From: Verticillium longisporum | Taxonomy: Eukaryota; Ascomycota; Sordariomycetes; Glomerellales; Plectosphaerellaceae | Direction of reading: 5' to 3' | Length of the DNA: 64,000 nucleotides | NCBI GenBank assembly: GCA_019188255.1 | Contig: JAETXT010000011.1 | Location: forward strand, 2,356,001-2,420,000 | Shown: one piece after another, positions 24,301 through 36,021 of the stretch | Position numbering within the stretch: the first letter of the stretch is position 1 | Layout of the letters: each line of letters starts with the position of its first letter | Position numbers and translations under genes: made by a program | Notes under the pieces: generated by a model | The model's database searches: none | What the model saw: the letters and a program-made list of their open reading frames with translations, nothing else | What the model was told of the DNA's origin: nothing

Positions 24301-25972
24301 GGACAAAGAGCTGCTCAGAGGACTGCGCCATTTTGACCAAGAATCGCGTACCGATGGAGTTCGTGGAAAGTACCTGGTTGACCTACACATGTTTTACACA
24401 AAAGGGAGGTATGCCATGGCCTTTCAGCAAGGTAGGCACTACCATGCACTCTGCAAGCTGGCGCCGTCGTAAATGAAATGGCACACCTGTTTACCCGCTT
24501 GAGGCCCACCTTGGCTACAGGTCATGTGTACAACAGTTGAGCATACACAACTGGTGACAGAACTCAGTAGTTGGGACTTACGCCATGGCTCCTGCCAAAT
24601 CAATAATAGTGCACGCACCACCATGCGCATCCTCCAGCGGTGCCAACGTGGGATCGGGGGAAGCAGGTGCGCCTTGCACAGGCACTTGCCCTGGCTGAGC
24701 AATTGTGCCCGGGCTGGCTCGAACGGTGGTGGACGGTGACCGGTGACCGGTGACCGGCTGACGGTGGATTGAGGCATTGCACTGGTATGGGCAATGCATC
24801 ACCCCCTCCACCAAGGGCCCCAGGGCAGAACCCACTCACTACAGAGCCTACCACCAGACTATGTCGTCCCTGCGCTCAGGGGCCCCAGGGCCCCAGGGCT
24901 ACCCACCATCCTCCCCCGGGCCCAACTTGGGAGACTGGAATCCCAACTCTCTCTCTTGTCGTCCTGCACTCGCTACGCCTCCCGTCTGCCTCTCCTCCAC
25001 ACCCTCCCCCAAGGAACCATCCCCCTGTCGTGTTTCCCGTCAATCAATTTCATTCCTTTAGTCCCCATCCCCCTTTCCATCCCTCTCGCGTGTCTCTCTT
25101 TTCCCTCCTCCCTTCTTACACCTGTTTGTCACCGACAAGCGTCCTTGCTTCGCCGCCCGCCTCCGACAAGAATTCCTCCAAAGGCGACTCTCGACCTGTC
25201 CGCTTGATTCGATTCTCGAGTGTGCCGCTTCACGAGCCCTCTCGACACTGCTGGATCCCGGCCGAGACGCAGCTTCCACCAACGACCTCGGGAGGTCTCC
25301 ACGAGCCAATGCAAATGCCAGCTTGATCGCTCACAAATCTGTCGTCGCGCCCTGCAGTTCTCAACCCCAAACCGGTGGACGTTTTGAACCCAAGTCATCG
25401 ACACATGCTTTCAGCAATCTGACGATTTCCTTCGTCGAGTCACTCATTTTCTGGATCTACAATCATTGTGCCCTCAGCATAAAACGTGAGTTGGCGACCG
25501 CCGCCCTCCAGCCACCCTCGACCCGGCAGAGAAGCAACAATCCCCCGCGATGGAGGCGCTGAGGGATGGAATGCTGCAGGGCGAGAAATGGTGTTGGGAC
25601 CTGATCCGGCATGGACCCTTGGCCCCTCTGCAATGCTCGTCCCACGTCTTCCCCTCCCAGCAGTCCGTCCTTCGCGGATCCTCCATGCTTGCTTCGTCGC
25701 AGACAACGTGGGTTTCGTCTCGGTCCGCTAATATGCTTGGCAGACTACACTCGTTGACTCTATGTCAAGTACATTCGTTCCTACAACATTCTGACAAGTG
25801 AGTCGTGTTAACGGCGGTCGCGTACATGACCGGCTCTAGGCGCCAATGAGCGAGCTCACAAACTGACCGACATTGCCAGATCACAACTGCTACGTGCAAA
25901 CACCACTCTCGTTAAGACCTTGACAGTATACACTATCCCATAATCGACGGCTGGCAGCACAAACAAGAAATC
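18391..25972. other. 7.6-kb gene-poor region
   Basis: No coding sequence was found that I can support. Open frames are short, occur on both strands and lack recognisable motifs. Features seen are TAGGTACCTA-type motifs at 22066-22079 and 22762-22793, a GGTGACC triplication at 24731-24755, GGGGCCCCAGG-type short repeats at 24880-24900, and a pyrimidine-rich stretch at 24930-25460 that probably belongs to the leader of the Msb2 gene. Old transposon remains cannot be excluded by eye. Confidence 0.45.
24731..24755. repeat. Three tandem copies of a 7-bp GGTGACC unit
   Basis: The unit cGGTGACC is repeated three times and then decays. The unit is itself nearly palindromic. No function is known. Confidence 0.7.
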
Positions 25973-28659
25973 ATGCAGGTCAAGTCCGTCCTTCTGGGCG
26001 CCGCCCTGGCCCTGGCTACGACGACGATGGCCGAGACCGACAAACCGAGGATCTACTTCCCCCGTCATGTCAAGAGACAGTTCACCAACTCGACCCTCTC
26101 ACAACCCGGGACCTTTCCTCCTGCGCCAGAGACCCCGCCCTTGACCTCGCGAACCGATACGCCGACCTTCATCACGAGCCTCAGACAGTCTCTCACAAAC
26201 GACTTGATCGACCCGGCCGAATCCTCTCCTTCCTCGTCCGAGTCCCTGTCTGAGCCCAGCGACACCACTCAGCGCACCACCGTCGTCATTTCGAGCACCA
26301 TCAGGGTCCCGCCCACCACTGTCCCCAAGCTGCTTGACTCGAATCAGTCGTCATCTGAGGAGCTATCTGCCAGTGACTCGACTGCTCCGCAGCATTCGCC
26401 CTCGTCGTCCAATACCGAGACTTCGACTTCTCAGACGACCGCCGAGCCTGAGGCAATCACGGCGTCTGGCACAACCACCAACGAGGCCGCGACGACTATT
26501 GCCGCCTCCGAGACGACTACTGCCGCCTCCGAGACGACTACTGCCGCCGCCGAGAAGATTACTGCCCCCTCCGAGACGACAACTGCCGCCTCCGAGACGA
26601 CAACTGCCGCCGCCGAGACGACTACTGCCCCCTCCGAGACGACAACTGCCGCCGCCGAGAAGATTACTGCCCCCTCCGAGACGACTACTGCCCCCTCCGA
26701 GACGACAACTGCCGCCGCCGAGACGACTACTGCCCCCTCCGAGACGACAACTGCCGCCGCCGAGACGACTACTGTCCCCTCCGAGACGACAACTGCCGCC
26801 GCCGAGACGACTACTGCCCCTCCGAGACGACTACTGTCCCCTCCGAGACGACTACTGCCCCCTCCGAGACGACAGCAGTGACGTTGCCCGAGCAGAGCAC
26901 CTCCGTAAAGTCTGTTTCCTCCGCAGAGGAGTCCGGCACCGGTCTCCTCCCCACGAGCAGCAGCACCACGGCCGAGGTCGAGTCCACGACCTCGATCGCG
27001 ACGACCGAAGCCCAGACTTCTGCTGAGCCCACGTCATCTGAAATTGTCACCACGTCTTCGGGGATCGTGATCGCGCCTACGGGCCTCGTCACTCCCAGCT
27101 CAAGCGAACCCCCGACCTCCGCCGTGACGAGCATTCTTTCTGTGCCAACGAATTCTACTGAGTCTGAGATCGAGTCCACCCAAACCGCGACTACTGCCCT
27201 GTCTGGTTCCACTGTCGCAGTGTCTGCCACAACAACTGCTAGTGTTCCCATCACCACGGATGCCAGTGAGCCTCCTGTCAGTGCCAACACGACCATAACG
27301 GACCAGTCAACCCTGCCCACTGTATCGTTGACGTCGCTGCCGCCCGGCGGGTCGTCCATCGTCTCCTCTACGTCGATCTTCCCTGGGTCGTCGGTGATTT
27401 CAGTGTCACCCAGCGCTTCCGGTGAAGCTTCGGTGGCTCCCAACACGACAGAGACCGTTCCGACTGCTAGCGCCTCCATCCCCATCACCGAGCCAAGCAG
27501 CTCCGTCAGTGTGACGTCCATTCTCGAGTCTAGCACTGAGCCCACTGCCGCGACTTCCTCTTTGCCGACTGATTTGCCGACCTCGAGCGTTCCGCCGGAC
27601 AGCACGACGGTTGTTTTTGACAAGCCGTTAGCTCCGCCCCACGCCCCCAGCGTTTCAGCCTCGGGTGAGCCCTCTACGACCGCTCCCGTGACCAGCCTGG
27701 CACCCACCAACACGATCACCGGTACCGGGATTTGGCTGCCGTCCACTATCATTGTGGAAAATTCGACACCGACTCGCGCAGCGACGGATGCTGTCGCACC
27801 CACAAGCGGCGTTGCTCTGCCCTCGGACTTGCCCAAGGTAATCGGCCCTGGCGATACGGAGAATGTTGCTCAGCCTGAAGGGACAGTTCTCCTTCAGGTT
27901 GGCTTCCTTTACGCCGAGAACTACGAGTTCGTTAGCAAGAACCCGATGGCTGCTGCTCAGTTGTTCACGCTGTTGCCCATCGCCCTCACGGATGGCGCCA
28001 AGATCGACGCCGGCAAGGTCATCGTCACGAGTCTGGTGCCCTATGACACCATGCCGTCGCTTGGCTACATCACGACGCTCGCCCGGTTCTGGTACCCCGC
28101 GTCCATGGTCGACCAGCTGCGCATGGACATCAAGATTCCGAACTCACTTCTTCACAACAACCCTCAGCAGCTCATCTACAATCTCACACAGAACATCAAC
28201 CCTGCCATTGACATCATTCCTGGTTCCGAAAACATCCCCGGCGGCAATGGAGGTGCGCCGACTTCTGGCTCCCCCAACGGAAACAATGACATGTTCGACA
28301 ACAACGAGTCGGACTCGACACCCATTCAGACCGGAACTGCCGCAGCCATCGGTATTGGTGCCGTAACAGTTGGTGTAGCTTACGGCGCGGCCATGTTCCT
28401 GATCGCTCGTCGTTACAAGCGCAAGAAGCAGGCGCACCGCCGTGCCAGCTCCATCTCCGGCACTTCCTCTGACATGCGCTACACTGGCACTGGCAGCCCC
28501 GCGATGATGGGTGGTGCGCTGATGAGCCGCGACTTCTCCAACTATGGCGGTGTCGCTGGCGGCCGTGACAGCCACGGCAGCGGGCGGACCGGCAACTCGG
28601 GACGGACGGCCAAGATTTCGGCACCTGTCGCTGCTGAGAACTCTCTTGGCTGGAATTGA
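25973..28659 (+). CDS. MSB2: Msb2-type signalling mucin, frame broken once in its repeat tract
   Basis: A single-pass plasma-membrane mucin; in pathogenic and yeast relatives Msb2 feeds surface or osmotic cues to the Cdc42-Ste11 filamentation MAPK cascade. A signal peptide (residues 1 to about 20) is followed by a Kex2-like KR near residue 35, a long Ser/Thr-rich region with 7-residue tandem repeats, the conserved membrane-proximal domain (about residues 630-750, with VLLQVGFLYAENYEFVSKNP), a transmembrane helix at about 790-812 and a basic 83-residue cytoplasmic tail ending SAPVAAENSLGWN. It is apparently one exon. At 26817-26820 a run has four C where neighbouring repeat units have five; the frame shifts there to an early stop at 26881. 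Repeat identity continues in the next frame and joins the long downstream frame, so one missing C explains everything. The restored length is 895 aa. A real allele would secrete only the mucin part. Confidence 0.88.
26501..26877 (+). repeat. 21-bp minisatellite, 18 copies, in the Msb2 mucin domain
   Basis: Eighteen units encode seven-residue repeats of the forms AASETTT, AAAETTT, APSETTT, VPSETTT and AAAEKIT. Unit types alternate in blocks, as expected from unequal exchange. One unit (near 26817) is one base short. These Thr/Ser units are likely O-mannosylated. Confidence 0.92.
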
Positions 28660-30739
28660 TTGACGAACTAGACGCCGCACACACACACGCGCGCACACGC
28701 GCGCCCACAACACATTTTTCTTCATTTCATCTGTCATACTGCGAAGTTTCTCGCTTTTCGATACCCTTCGGAAAGAATCAGTGATCAGAAATATTTGCAT
28801 TGCATAGACTTTCGATAACATGGTTCTGACCCCGATGACACTTGGAGGAGAGGAAAGGGGCCATCCTTGATTCAGAGGGAGAGCAGTTTTGCTTGAGGTG
28901 CTCGAAGGAGTTGGCCTGGCCCGCACCAAGCTCGCTTCTTCCAACTCCTTCTTTCTCGTCGCCGCTGCAGACGGCCCTCTCTCGCACATGGGCTTGATGG
29001 GCTTGAGTTCCGCATCGCCCTTGCCCAACGCTTGATTTTCTTCCGCGTCAGACCTCGGCCTGCGACCGTCAAAAGACTCGGCGCCCACCTTTTCTTTGCT
29101 GTCGTTGGTCTGGTGCCCAGTGCCTTTTATTTCACTTAATTATTTCCTACCTGGTGTGGAGGAGGGGAGAGACGTGGATCGGTGGGACCTGTTGCAGGTT
29201 CACGGTAGCCTGAGTGCGGGAGGAGGATTCTTCGGTCTATGCAGAAGAAAATGAGGGACGCGACGCCCTCGGCGGCTCACGGCCGGGTAGTTCGGTGTAC
29301 ATTACGAAGGATGGGGACGGGCATTTGGGGGTCAGACGCCTCCGATGCCTGGACTACCTGACCGCGTGCCGACCGCTGTGGTCAGACTTCGGACGCATCA
29401 CTGATTGGCAGACTGCGTCGGGATAGAGGGTTAACCGTCTTGAGCCGTGGTGCTATGCATATACTTCAAATGAGAGAGCCTTTAGACCGAAGCTTTTGTT
29501 AACCTCTGATGATGTGACACTAATCTCGGGGCGCGAGCGCTTGGCGTCAGGGGCCGAATCCAAATTTCCGACGATGAGCTAACATAGCGTCTTCTAGTCT
29601 GCTTTTGGCAGGGCTGATGGATTTCAACCGGCTTGTGGACCTCGTGTTCTCCTTACTCGTGTCAGAGCCTTTGATCCTGTTCTTGTTGACGTGGTGTGTG
29701 TGACACGCCGTTTTAGGTGCATGTACGAGGCGATGTCCAGTCATGTGACATGCCACATGCACTGCACTGTACTGCCCGATAGCGCAATCAGTCCCAGTAC
29801 ATGTCGAAGTTGATTGCCTCCCACCGTTACGCTGCACGTCGACTTGACATGGTGACGACTGTTGTGGACCCTCGGATATGTCGTCTTCTTATCGACGAGA
29901 AAACTCAGATGCATAGCGATGCATTTGCTGATTTGTCTAGCAGTGAGGTGGGTCAAAGCTCTTTCTTTACCTGCGGTCTTGGCGTCGTTGCGTCACGCCT
30001 GAGATGGTGACGCGTCTGTCGACGCGACGGGTCAAGGGTCAAGATGGCATGGAAGGTACAACACCAGATGCAGTTCATACGTTGTGATGCAGAATTGTGC
30101 CATCAGACTCCGAGCGCCTTTTTTACTCCAAATCTTTGCATTCATCATTTGATACGATACCTCTGTTGCATGCCAAATCCTGCGAATCCCCGCGTGCCAG
30201 GCACCAATACCCAACTCCCAGAAGCGCACTGTCCGATGCCAGAGCGGACGAACCACCCGTGTGCAATTGAAGGCTCCTAGAAGGCAAACATTGGCTGGAA
30301 AGATGAGATGGAATGTCGAGATTTGCTGCAACCAGAGGACAGCGTGGACAATAGGAGCCAGTCGCTGCCGCCGTTCGGCCTACGGATGGCGGTTCACCGG
30401 CCGGCCAGCAGCTCTAGATGCACCGGCATTTGATTAGAGGCATCATTCGGCCTGCTCTTTCACGAAAGGTTTGGATGAATGCAGCCGGCTGTTTACCTTG
30501 CTACATGGTTGCCAAGATCGGACATCCCCAGATGGGGTCCGTCTGCTCTCCAGATGACGACTCCGGACATCTGGCCCTCCATAGCACACGCGGTTCCCCA
30601 ACTGTGTGAACAGAGGTTTCACGCATATGACGCAAGGGTGGTTACGACGCCGCCCTCGATTGTCGCGCATGGTATGGTCCTATGACTTTCGTCAGCTCTG
30701 CGACGAAATCATGCATGACTGGCTTGGCTACTGGCACAG
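28660..30739. other. Intergenic region downstream of Msb2
   Basis: Starts with the Msb2 3' region, including a CA/CG alternating purine-pyrimidine tract at 28677-28712. Beyond that I see no supported gene. A 314-codon frame on the minus strand (28144-29088) runs mostly antisense to Msb2 and is treated as a shadow. Confidence 0.45.
28677..28712. repeat. CA/CG dinucleotide tract
   Basis: Alternating CA and CG dinucleotides just after the Msb2 stop codon, in the presumed 3' untranslated region. Such tracts can adopt Z-DNA and are prone to length change. Confidence 0.75.
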
Positions 30740-31290
30740 TCATCTTCAGATCTCCGTCCCTCCGGCCTCATGAAACCCGCAGGCGCCGGTCGCCGATGCC
30801 ATCTTGACCTGTCTGAACCCTAACCAGCGCTGTATAACCTTGTTGGTAGCGATGTTTATCCCTCAGGCTTCTGTAAGTCCATACTAGCCCATCTCATTGT
30901 GCTCACCGCATGGCAGGCCTTTGGTGACGGAACAAGACCTTTTGTCTGAGCTCGACACCATCGACTAGCAGGGTTTCCCAAAGTCCACAGCCACGTCCGT
31001 GTTTACAATTGCTGCTCCGTCGATTGACCTTCACAATGCTGTTGATGATCTCGAGGAGATCGAGCTTCCCGCCCACTCCATCGGTACCACGAGGCGTGGT
31101 ATCGGCCCAGCCTGCAGCCCCCACGTCTCGGTACGACGCCTGCGAGGAGGCCTTGCTGTGTATGCTCTCACCACTAGCAGAGCAAGATCATCACCATTTG
31201 CGAGGTTTTCAACGTGGAGCTCTTTGAACGCGAACTGAGCACTCTGGCGGCGTCAGCACCGGAAGGTATGGTGACCCCAGCCTGTGCAGG
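30740..31290 (+). pseudogene. Eroded adenylosuccinate synthetase-like relic
   Basis: Fragments in several frames line up in order with adenylosuccinate synthetase, the purine enzyme joining IMP and aspartate. They are LRPSGLMKP (near 30746), VGSDV (near 30844), LLSELDTID, a TAG stop, then QGF (from 30938), DLHNAVDDLEEIEL and the hallmark SIGTTRRGIGP (31020-31110), and NVELFERELSTLAA in another frame (near 31210). A plausible fossil intron with GTAAGT and CAG lies at about 30870-30914, so this looks like a decayed genomic duplicate rather than a retrocopy. The P-loop region and the C-terminal half were not found. The many frame changes exceed the one-base errors seen in neighbouring real genes. 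The assignment rests on motif order from memory and is moderate. Confidence 0.5.
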
Positions 31291-32237
31291 TCGATCGCAG
31301 ATTACTGTCAACACGAGGTAGATGGAAACTTCAACTCGTCTCGCGTATGTTACGTCTTACGGTTGAGGCTAAGTAAAGCAAATTCCCTGACGAGAACACG
31401 CCTACAATTAGAGCCAAGGCCTTCTTCGACCTGCGAGGAAGGTATGCAACTTCGTCTTGTTTATTGACAAGTTCCTCTCCATCAACAGCAAGGGACACGC
31501 AGAGAAATGGCAGTACCAGCTTTTATTTTGCTCATGTTGTGTACCTGCCTTGACAATCTTGCAGCAACCCTCACGAACTGGGCGTGGCCAGTAGTCGCAA
31601 CGGAGGCCCTTTGAGTTCATGCTCTCAACCGACGCCGCAGAAGATAATTATGAATGACCCCTTTATGAGGAATCCATCATGATCAGACGCCCTGCCTCGA
31701 GTGGCATCTGTACGCCGCCCGAAAGAGAGCCCTTCGCTGCCCATGCTGGCTTCATCAACGTGGTCTCATAAGACAAAGGAAATATTCGAAGAGGCGAGTG
31801 GGGAATATTAGACGACAATCAAGGAAAAGTATTACGGAAAGCCAAGGAAATGAAAGAACGAAATAGAAGCGAGGAAAGAAACATCTGACCGACCTAGAAT
31901 GAGGGAGTGAGTGGTTAGTTTTGAGTGTCAGGGCAGCCAAGATTACGACTCCCTGACACCGACATCAAAGCGGACGGGAACGCGGTGCCATACTTTCAGG
32001 CAAAGGCTGCTTGGTTAGTTAGAACTTTGAAGAACCGCCTCGCAGGATCAAGTCTGGAGGGGTGGAATGGCAGCCCGCATTGAGAGGGAGCGCCGACAAG
32101 GGAGCTCCCGTCTTGGACGTGGTCTCTCACAGCGGCAGCGGGGCGGCGGTTGGGTCCCAGGCCAGCAACCGCCCCTTGTCCGCCTCGACGAACGAAGCCC
32201 TCATCCACCCGTCCGACTCGACCCTACGAATGGACCA
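31291..32237. other. Intergenic region
   Basis: No supported gene. An A-rich stretch lies around 31770-31890. Later fragments of the adenylosuccinate synthetase relic may continue into the first few hundred bases, but none was recognised. Confidence 0.4.
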
Positions 32238-32706
32238 TCACGGGCCCGAGCCCGAGCCCGAGCCGGCGGGTGGGGCGGGCGCCGCGCCGTCGGCGCCGTC
32301 GTGGGAGCTCGCGTCCTCGGCCTCGCGCGCGAGGCGCTCCTCGAGCCTGCGATGCTGCTCCGCCTGGCGCTTGTGCTTCTTCTCGTCGCGGCGAGCACGG
32401 GCGGCGTCGCGCTTCTCGCCAATGATGTAGGGGACGGAGCGGACGGCGGCGAAAGCTAGGGTCGCGGCCTGGCGCAGGTGGCGGCTAGCGTCGCGGAGGT
32501 GGATGCGGGCATCGGTGAGGTCGCTGCGGGCGGCGGCGGAGCGCTTCTTGGCGCGGTATGTGCGCTCGGCGCGCTGAGCCTTTGGTACTTCTCCGAGGCG
32601 CGGCGGCGGTTCGTCACGAGGAGGGCCTCGGTGCCGGAGGTGCCTGGGCGGCGGGCCGGGAGGGGCTTCTCCGTGAGCTCGGGGAGGGGCTCGTGTTGTC
32701 GGCCAT
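32238..32706 (-). CDS. Small basic, coiled-coil-like protein of unknown function, two apparent one-base deletions
   Basis: I recognise this only as resembling an uncharacterised fungal family. Reading from ATG 32706, protein-like sequence passes through all three frames: MADNTS, then PLPELTEKPLPARRPG, ALLVTNRRRASEKYQRLS, then AERTYRAKKRSAAARSDL, LRQAATLAFAAVRSVPYI and the Lys/Arg/Glu-rich helix EKKHKRQAEQHRRLEERL, ending SGSGSGP. Two missing bases restore one frame of about 156 aa: one in the G4 run 32686-32689 and one near 32568-32572 (GCGCC for GCGGCC). No signal peptide is seen, and one hydrophobic stretch (LAFAAVRSVPYI) is too short to be a clear membrane span. The strand is supported by the continuous run of charged helical sequence. 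Confidence 0.5.
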
Positions 32707-35228
32707 TTCTTCCTTCTTTCCTTTTGCAGGAGCCGGGGCAATACCCAGAATTGGGAAGGGATGAATCAAGGGAAGAATGAGGGGGAGAAATGAAGTTGGT
32801 GGTCTGGAGCGACTGTAAGTGAGACTGAGTCTCGGAGAGGCGGGTGTGAATAAGTGAGTGTGGGGTGATGAGTGAGCAAGTGATGAGTGAGCAAGTGAGT
32901 GAGTGAGTGAACGGCAGTGAAGGAGTGATGGAGTGAATGAGCCAGTAGAGGCAGCCCACGTGGAACAGGGACGGATGCCAGCTGTGGATGATGAACATGA
33001 TCTTATACACATGCGCCGACGAGGAGACGAACGCGGTCGAATGCGCTAACAAGACGTGGCCTGGGTGTCGCGTTGCTGTCACTCTGGAACATCATGCATC
33101 TGACCGGCCCATCCCTGGCCGCCCGGGCCCCAGCGTAGCAAACGAGGGAGCGTGGGGCACGAGAAACATGGCAGACGGCATGAAGAGGCAATCAGCGTGG
33201 TGGGCAGTCGATGTCATAAGACCAGGCGTGCTATGAACCCCACGGAACATGAGAGGGCGACCGTTGGAAGGGGCTCTGACTGACGCTGGTCCGTCGCACC
33301 TCGTTCTCCAAGGGACCTTTTCTCAGTCAAATGGGGCAACCAGGCGTACCCCTGTCGCCAGAGTCGGACAAGGCATGAAGAGAGCCCAGGTCTCTGGGCA
33401 TGTAGCGTTCTGAAGACATAACTGGAGGGTACCCAATTGGCCCGCGGTCCATGTGCTGTGCCCTCTATCGAGATCTACCTTCTGAATGATGCTCTGCGCA
33501 TGCCTACGTATCAATATTCCGCCAAGAATCTGGGGGTTGACCTCGGTGTTTCTCGAAGACCGGGAATCTTATCTTGACGTGGGGTAAGGGCGTCGCCGAA
33601 TTCGAGCCGATAAGAAGGCTATGATCTTTAGGCACGAGAGGATTAGGCCCCTGTGCACTTATGAGTACTTCGAGATACTTGTGACGCTGAGTTGGAGGCA
33701 TATTTTCTGCCCGATGCAGTCAGGTCGGGATTGATCTGCGGGCTTAGGGGGACTCGGCCGCTTGCCCGCGGCGCCGTCTTATCGCCCGGCGGGCAGACTG
33801 TTCCGCAGTCGACGATCGCCTCCGGCCGGCCGCAGCTTCTCAAAGATGCGACTGGTGTTCCAAATGGCGACATGGGAGAAAAGGTAGTGCTCATAGTCAT
33901 CTTTGTTCATGCTGTTGAGGACAAGCAGCATGTCGATATCAAATCACTGAACCACCAAGCATCTGTCCGACAGAGACAAGGGAGAGCACAAAATTTAGCC
34001 AGAAGAGATACGCAAGCAAGTGTCATGTTCTGAAGTGGAAGTCAATGTGAGGAACCAGATCTTGCTGGCAACATGCTCAACCGAAGACCACCCACTCTGA
34101 TGCTGCAGGCTCCGAAAATGATCTCCCTACACTTTCATCTGAGCACAACGTTTGGCGGACTGAAGGTGTATTGCTGAATCAGGAGGTGTTGGTGGCTTGG
34201 TCGAAAAAGCGTGAAGGGTTGATGGGCGCCAAGTGGTTTGTAGGCTACGTTGCCCCCTCGCGATGCAGCAACATAGGGTGATGATAAAACCGAAGTTTGC
34301 TGACACTTCTCCTGAGATAATGCATGATGCGTAAGTGCTGATTATTACCTATGTTGGAGACCCGGAGTACCTGGATTCGAGGACGACTGTGGAAGGACAT
34401 TTTGTGACTTGCTCTCGTCCTGAGCACGACCATGGCTCCTTGTCCAGGCGCACCCAGTTGGATGGGCTTACCTTTACCAACTGGTAGAACAAACTGCTAT
34501 ACATGAGTGGCGCTTTTCAAGACTTGATCACTAATTCTGAGCTACCTATGGTAAGGTTGGTAGGTAAGGTACTATGGGGCCTTGAATGGGCTTCCCCGCG
34601 GTATCCTACCTTAGGTGCTGGGTGGGTTTCGTGACGGACGAGGAGTGAGGTAGCGCCAGCCAGTGATGAATGAGATTATCGAATGTTGCCCTGATAAGCA
34701 CCGCCTGCAGCCGTCAGTACCTATGACGGAATTCTTGAACCGCGGGCGGATGTCACCCTGTTGATGAAGCCTCCAGGTCCTTGATCCGAGAAAAGCACGC
34801 CATCGCGTGGTGGATCCATTCTGGCCAATGATAGATAGGTTGCAAAATCACGACATTTCACGTGACCAGAAGATGGCCCAGCACATGGGCAATGAGCAAC
34901 TATGCGGCTCTCTCTGGTGGCTTTCTCTTCCTGCAACCTCATTTCATCTTCTCATGCTTGTGTAGGATGATTCTTCGTGATATTTGCTATCCATATTTAC
35001 CCTTATTGGGTTACACGACTTGAGGATGTTGAACTCCGGTTAGTCGCCGATCAATCTGCCATGGTCACGACGCTCTGCGCCATCAATGCCGACACGAAAC
35101 GAAATGCCATCGCACACAGCCATCTCTCAGATCATGGGAGTTTGCCAAGTGGAACTCCCAAGCACGCCTTATCAATATTCAAAATTCGAACCCAAACGCC
35201 GCCATTATCGAACACGCCACGTCATGGC
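32707..35228. other. Intergenic region with GAGT/GTGA tract
   Basis: No supported gene in about 2.5 kb. A GTGA/GAGT-rich simple repeat lies at 32855-32915, upstream of the small minus-strand gene. A TAGGTAAGGTAC-like motif cluster lies at 34541-34580. Confidence 0.45.
32855..32915. repeat. Imperfect (GTGA)n tract with a repeated ATGAGTGAGCAAGTG unit
   Basis: Short tetranucleotide repeats, with the longer unit ATGAGTGAGCAAGTG present twice, probably within the leader of the neighbouring minus-strand gene. Confidence 0.7.
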
Positions 35229-36021
35229 TCATGGACTCGGCAGGCGACGACCATGTGCCGAGTAGTAGCCACATTTGGGTACGTGGCTACGCTTGCCCGT
35301 CTCTGGGTTGAAGACATTGCAACCTCCCTTGGCGACATTAGGTGGTGTGTACACTGGTAGTCCCAGTTGTCAGTCAAGTCGATGCCGCGACGTCAAGCGA
35401 CGGAAGAGGGGGGAGGAAGTCACGCACGGTGAAGGGATACAGCGAAGTCGCTGCCCTTGTTCCACACACGATGGACACCAAGCTCGTCTGCCATGTAGGC
35501 GCAGTCATCTTCCTTGTGCGTTCTTTCAGACACAACCTTCATGGGTTTGTCTTGATCACCACCCTCGGGGAAGGCATATCGGGTCTCGGTCAGGTCTCCC
35601 TTGAGGATCTTCATCAGGCAGTGGGCATTGCCATGGTCATGGATGGGACTGCCCTTGCCTGGCGACCAGACGAGGACGAGCTGTCCTTGGGGGTTAGATG
35701 CTATTCGATCCCGGTATAGTTTACGACTATCGGTCTAGGACTTACGAGGTTGCTCTTGCCGTTGCCGTCATCGACGAGGTTTCTAGTGTATCCCCTCGAT
35801 GCATCGGCGAAGGCGTACTTGGCCCAATCCTTCTCGGCCGAGACGTAGTCTCGCATCAGAGCGGCCAAGTAGTCGACGTCGATGTCATCCGAGTCGAGAC
35901 CCGACGACGGCCCAAGGGCTGTTTTCAACGCCTGCACGAGACGATCGAACTTGTTTACATCGGCCTTGGAGGAGCCGTACCCGAAGGCCGAGTGGATCTG
36001 GTTGATGATGTCGATGGCCAT
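35229..36021 (-). CDS. Cysteine dioxygenase type I
   Basis: A mononuclear iron enzyme that oxidises cysteine to cysteine sulfinate, the first step of cysteine breakdown to sulfite. Exons are 36021-35746, 35680-35428 and 35353-35229 (introns of 65 and 74 bp), giving 217 aa, the usual size. The cupin iron ligands are visible in HDHGNAHC and in LGVHRVWN. The Cys of HDHGNAHC and the Tyr of SLHLYTPP, split over the second intron, correspond to the Cys-Tyr cross-link of the family. The C terminus is [15 protein letters not shown]. The frame is intact. The gene is divergent from the sulfite exporter at 37695, which should remove the product's downstream metabolite. Confidence 0.93.

Noticed and set aside
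28144..29088. 314-codon minus-strand frame over the Msb2 3' end
   Set aside because: Mostly antisense to the Msb2 coding region; the part beyond it has no recognisable feature.
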